From Mycolicibacterium mageritense (GTDB lineage: Bacteria; Actinomycetota; Actinomycetes; Mycobacteriales; Mycobacteriaceae): DNA of 64,000 nt. The notes under the pieces were generated by a model. The model had not been told where the DNA came from and made no database searches. It worked only from the letters and a program-made list of their open reading frames with translations. The stretch's first letter is position 1; each line of letters starts with the position of its first letter. Where the stretch lies: NCBI RefSeq assembly GCF_010727475.1, contig NZ_AP022567.1:4898001-4962000 (forward strand). The letters run 5' to 3'. The translations under genes and the position numbers were made by a program. This document shows, piece after piece, positions 63,616-64,000 of this stretch.

Positions 63616-64000
63616 TCATGCTGCCCCCAAACCCGTCAGGATTGTCCGGAATTTCGTTGTGGTTTCATCTAGTTCGTCGTCGGGATCGGACTCGGCGACG
63701 ATGCCGCCCCCGGCATGGGCCAGCGCGGTGCACCGGTCCGCCGAGAGCTGAGCGCACCGGATCGACACGACCCATCGACCGTCGCCCGCGGCGTCGCACC
63801 AGCCGACCGCGCCCGCGTAGAACCCTCGGTCGCCCTCCAGCTCGCGGATCACGGTGGCCGCGGCTGCGGCCGGGACACCGCCGACCGCAGGTGTCGGATG
63901 TAGGGCGAGCGCGAGATCGATTGCCGTCGTGTGCTTGTCGCGTAGCCGCCCCCGAATCGGGGTGCTCAGGTGCCACAGCGCGTCGGTGCCGTGCAGCTCG
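63616..64000 (-). CDS. entC: Isochorismate synthase, C-terminal part (gene continues beyond the window)
   Basis: The last ~127 residues of a chorismate-binding enzyme. ELHGTDALWHLSTPIRG (from base 63999), LALALHPTPAVGGVPAAAA and ELEGDRGFYAGAVGWCDAAGDGRWVVSIRCAQL are the classical EntC/MenF/DhbC blocks for chorismate and Mg2+ binding, including the Glu of DRGFYAG...GI..ESDP. It converts chorismate to isochorismate for menaquinone or siderophore (mycobactin) synthesis. The start is outside the window. It is 61 bases from the GNAT gene, same strand, as in M. tuberculosis Rv3215-Rv3216. Confidence 0.85.
   Translation of the reverse strand, partial: ELHGTDALWHLSTPIRGRLRDKHTTAIDLALALHPTPAVGGVPAAAAATVIRELEGDRGFYAGAVGWCDAAGDGRWVVSIRCAQLSADRCTALAHAGGGIVAESDPDDELDETTTKFRTILTGLGAA

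Noticed and set aside
1..64000. tRNA, rRNA, insertion sequences, prophage, CRISPR arrays
   Set aside because: No cloverleaf with CCA-like end, no transposase or terminal repeats, no regularly spaced direct repeats were seen by reading both strands; absence by eye is not proof for short RNAs.

Overview
The window is a high-GC mycobacterial chromosome segment, most like Mycolicibacterium smegmatis. The evidence is the DesA3 desaturase with its reductase, the order sigH-rshA-biotinyl protein-pdtaS-whiB1, a 30-codon bL37-type ribosomal protein gene, frequent GTG/TTG starts, and many ATGA/GTGA/TTGA stop-start overlaps. No rRNA, tRNA, insertion sequence, prophage or CRISPR array was seen, and no gene-free stretch exceeds about 260 bases. 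The naming of the species is inference from gene content and order.

Layout. 1-10.2 kb: end of an amidohydrolase, the DesA3 fatty-acid desaturase and its electron-transfer partner, a TetR regulator, a lipoprotein, a secreted protein, an SDR, then rsgA-aroA divergent from a SRAP/HMCES-like protein and a methyltransferase. 10.2-14.2 kb: TetR-enoyl-CoA hydratase, a methyltransferase, an SDR and a LysR regulator. 14.3-17.7 kb: lower beta-ketoadipate operon pcaF-pcaD-pcaI-pcaJ. 17.7-24.3 kb: a large STAND/LuxR regulator divergent from a two-gene RNA-repair operon, Hen1 (RNA 3'-end 2'-O-methyltransferase) and Pnkp (kinase-phosphatase-ligase). 24.4-32.3 kb: benzoate/catechol block, with benA, benB and a remarkable BenC-FCD-BenD fusion on the minus strand, divergent from LysR-catB-catA-catC.

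32.3-38.7 kb: the conserved mycobacterial core (YbaK-type deacylase, sigH, rshA, bL37, biotinyl-domain protein, pdtaS, whiB1, lipid kinase, M15 peptidase, YchJ-like). 38.7-46.0 kb: a LysR-linked acyl-CoA cluster (tandem CaiB/BaiF CoA transferase, two acyl-CoA dehydrogenases, an Ltp2-like thiolase-fold protein and a DUF35 protein). 46.0-54.6 kb: protocatechuate genes pcaHGBC with a quinate/shikimate supply module (transporter, AroE-like dehydrogenase, 3-dehydroshikimate dehydratase, type II dehydroquinase) and a TetR regulator. 54.5-57.4 kb: MmyB-like regulator and an E. coli-type IlvD. 57.4-63.0 kb: a YhfX-like PLP protein, a DUF6176-like protein, an APC permease, a GntR/FCD regulator and an amidase, tied together by three copies of one operator. 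63.1-64.0 kb: GNAT acetyltransferase and the C-terminal part of an isochorismate synthase.

Working together. Benzoate (benABCD) goes to catechol and then catA-catB-catC; quinate/shikimate goes through dehydroshikimate to protocatechuate and then pcaHG-pcaB-pcaC. Both branches give beta-ketoadipate enol-lactone, which pcaD, pcaIJ and pcaF convert to succinyl-CoA and acetyl-CoA. Nearly the whole beta-ketoadipate pathway is thus in one window, inserted around a stress-response/housekeeping core. The least familiar items are the BenC-FCD-BenD fusion, the regulator-linked Hen1-Pnkp locus, the GntR-operator cluster of unknown substrate, and the CaiB/ACAD/Ltp2/DUF35 cluster.
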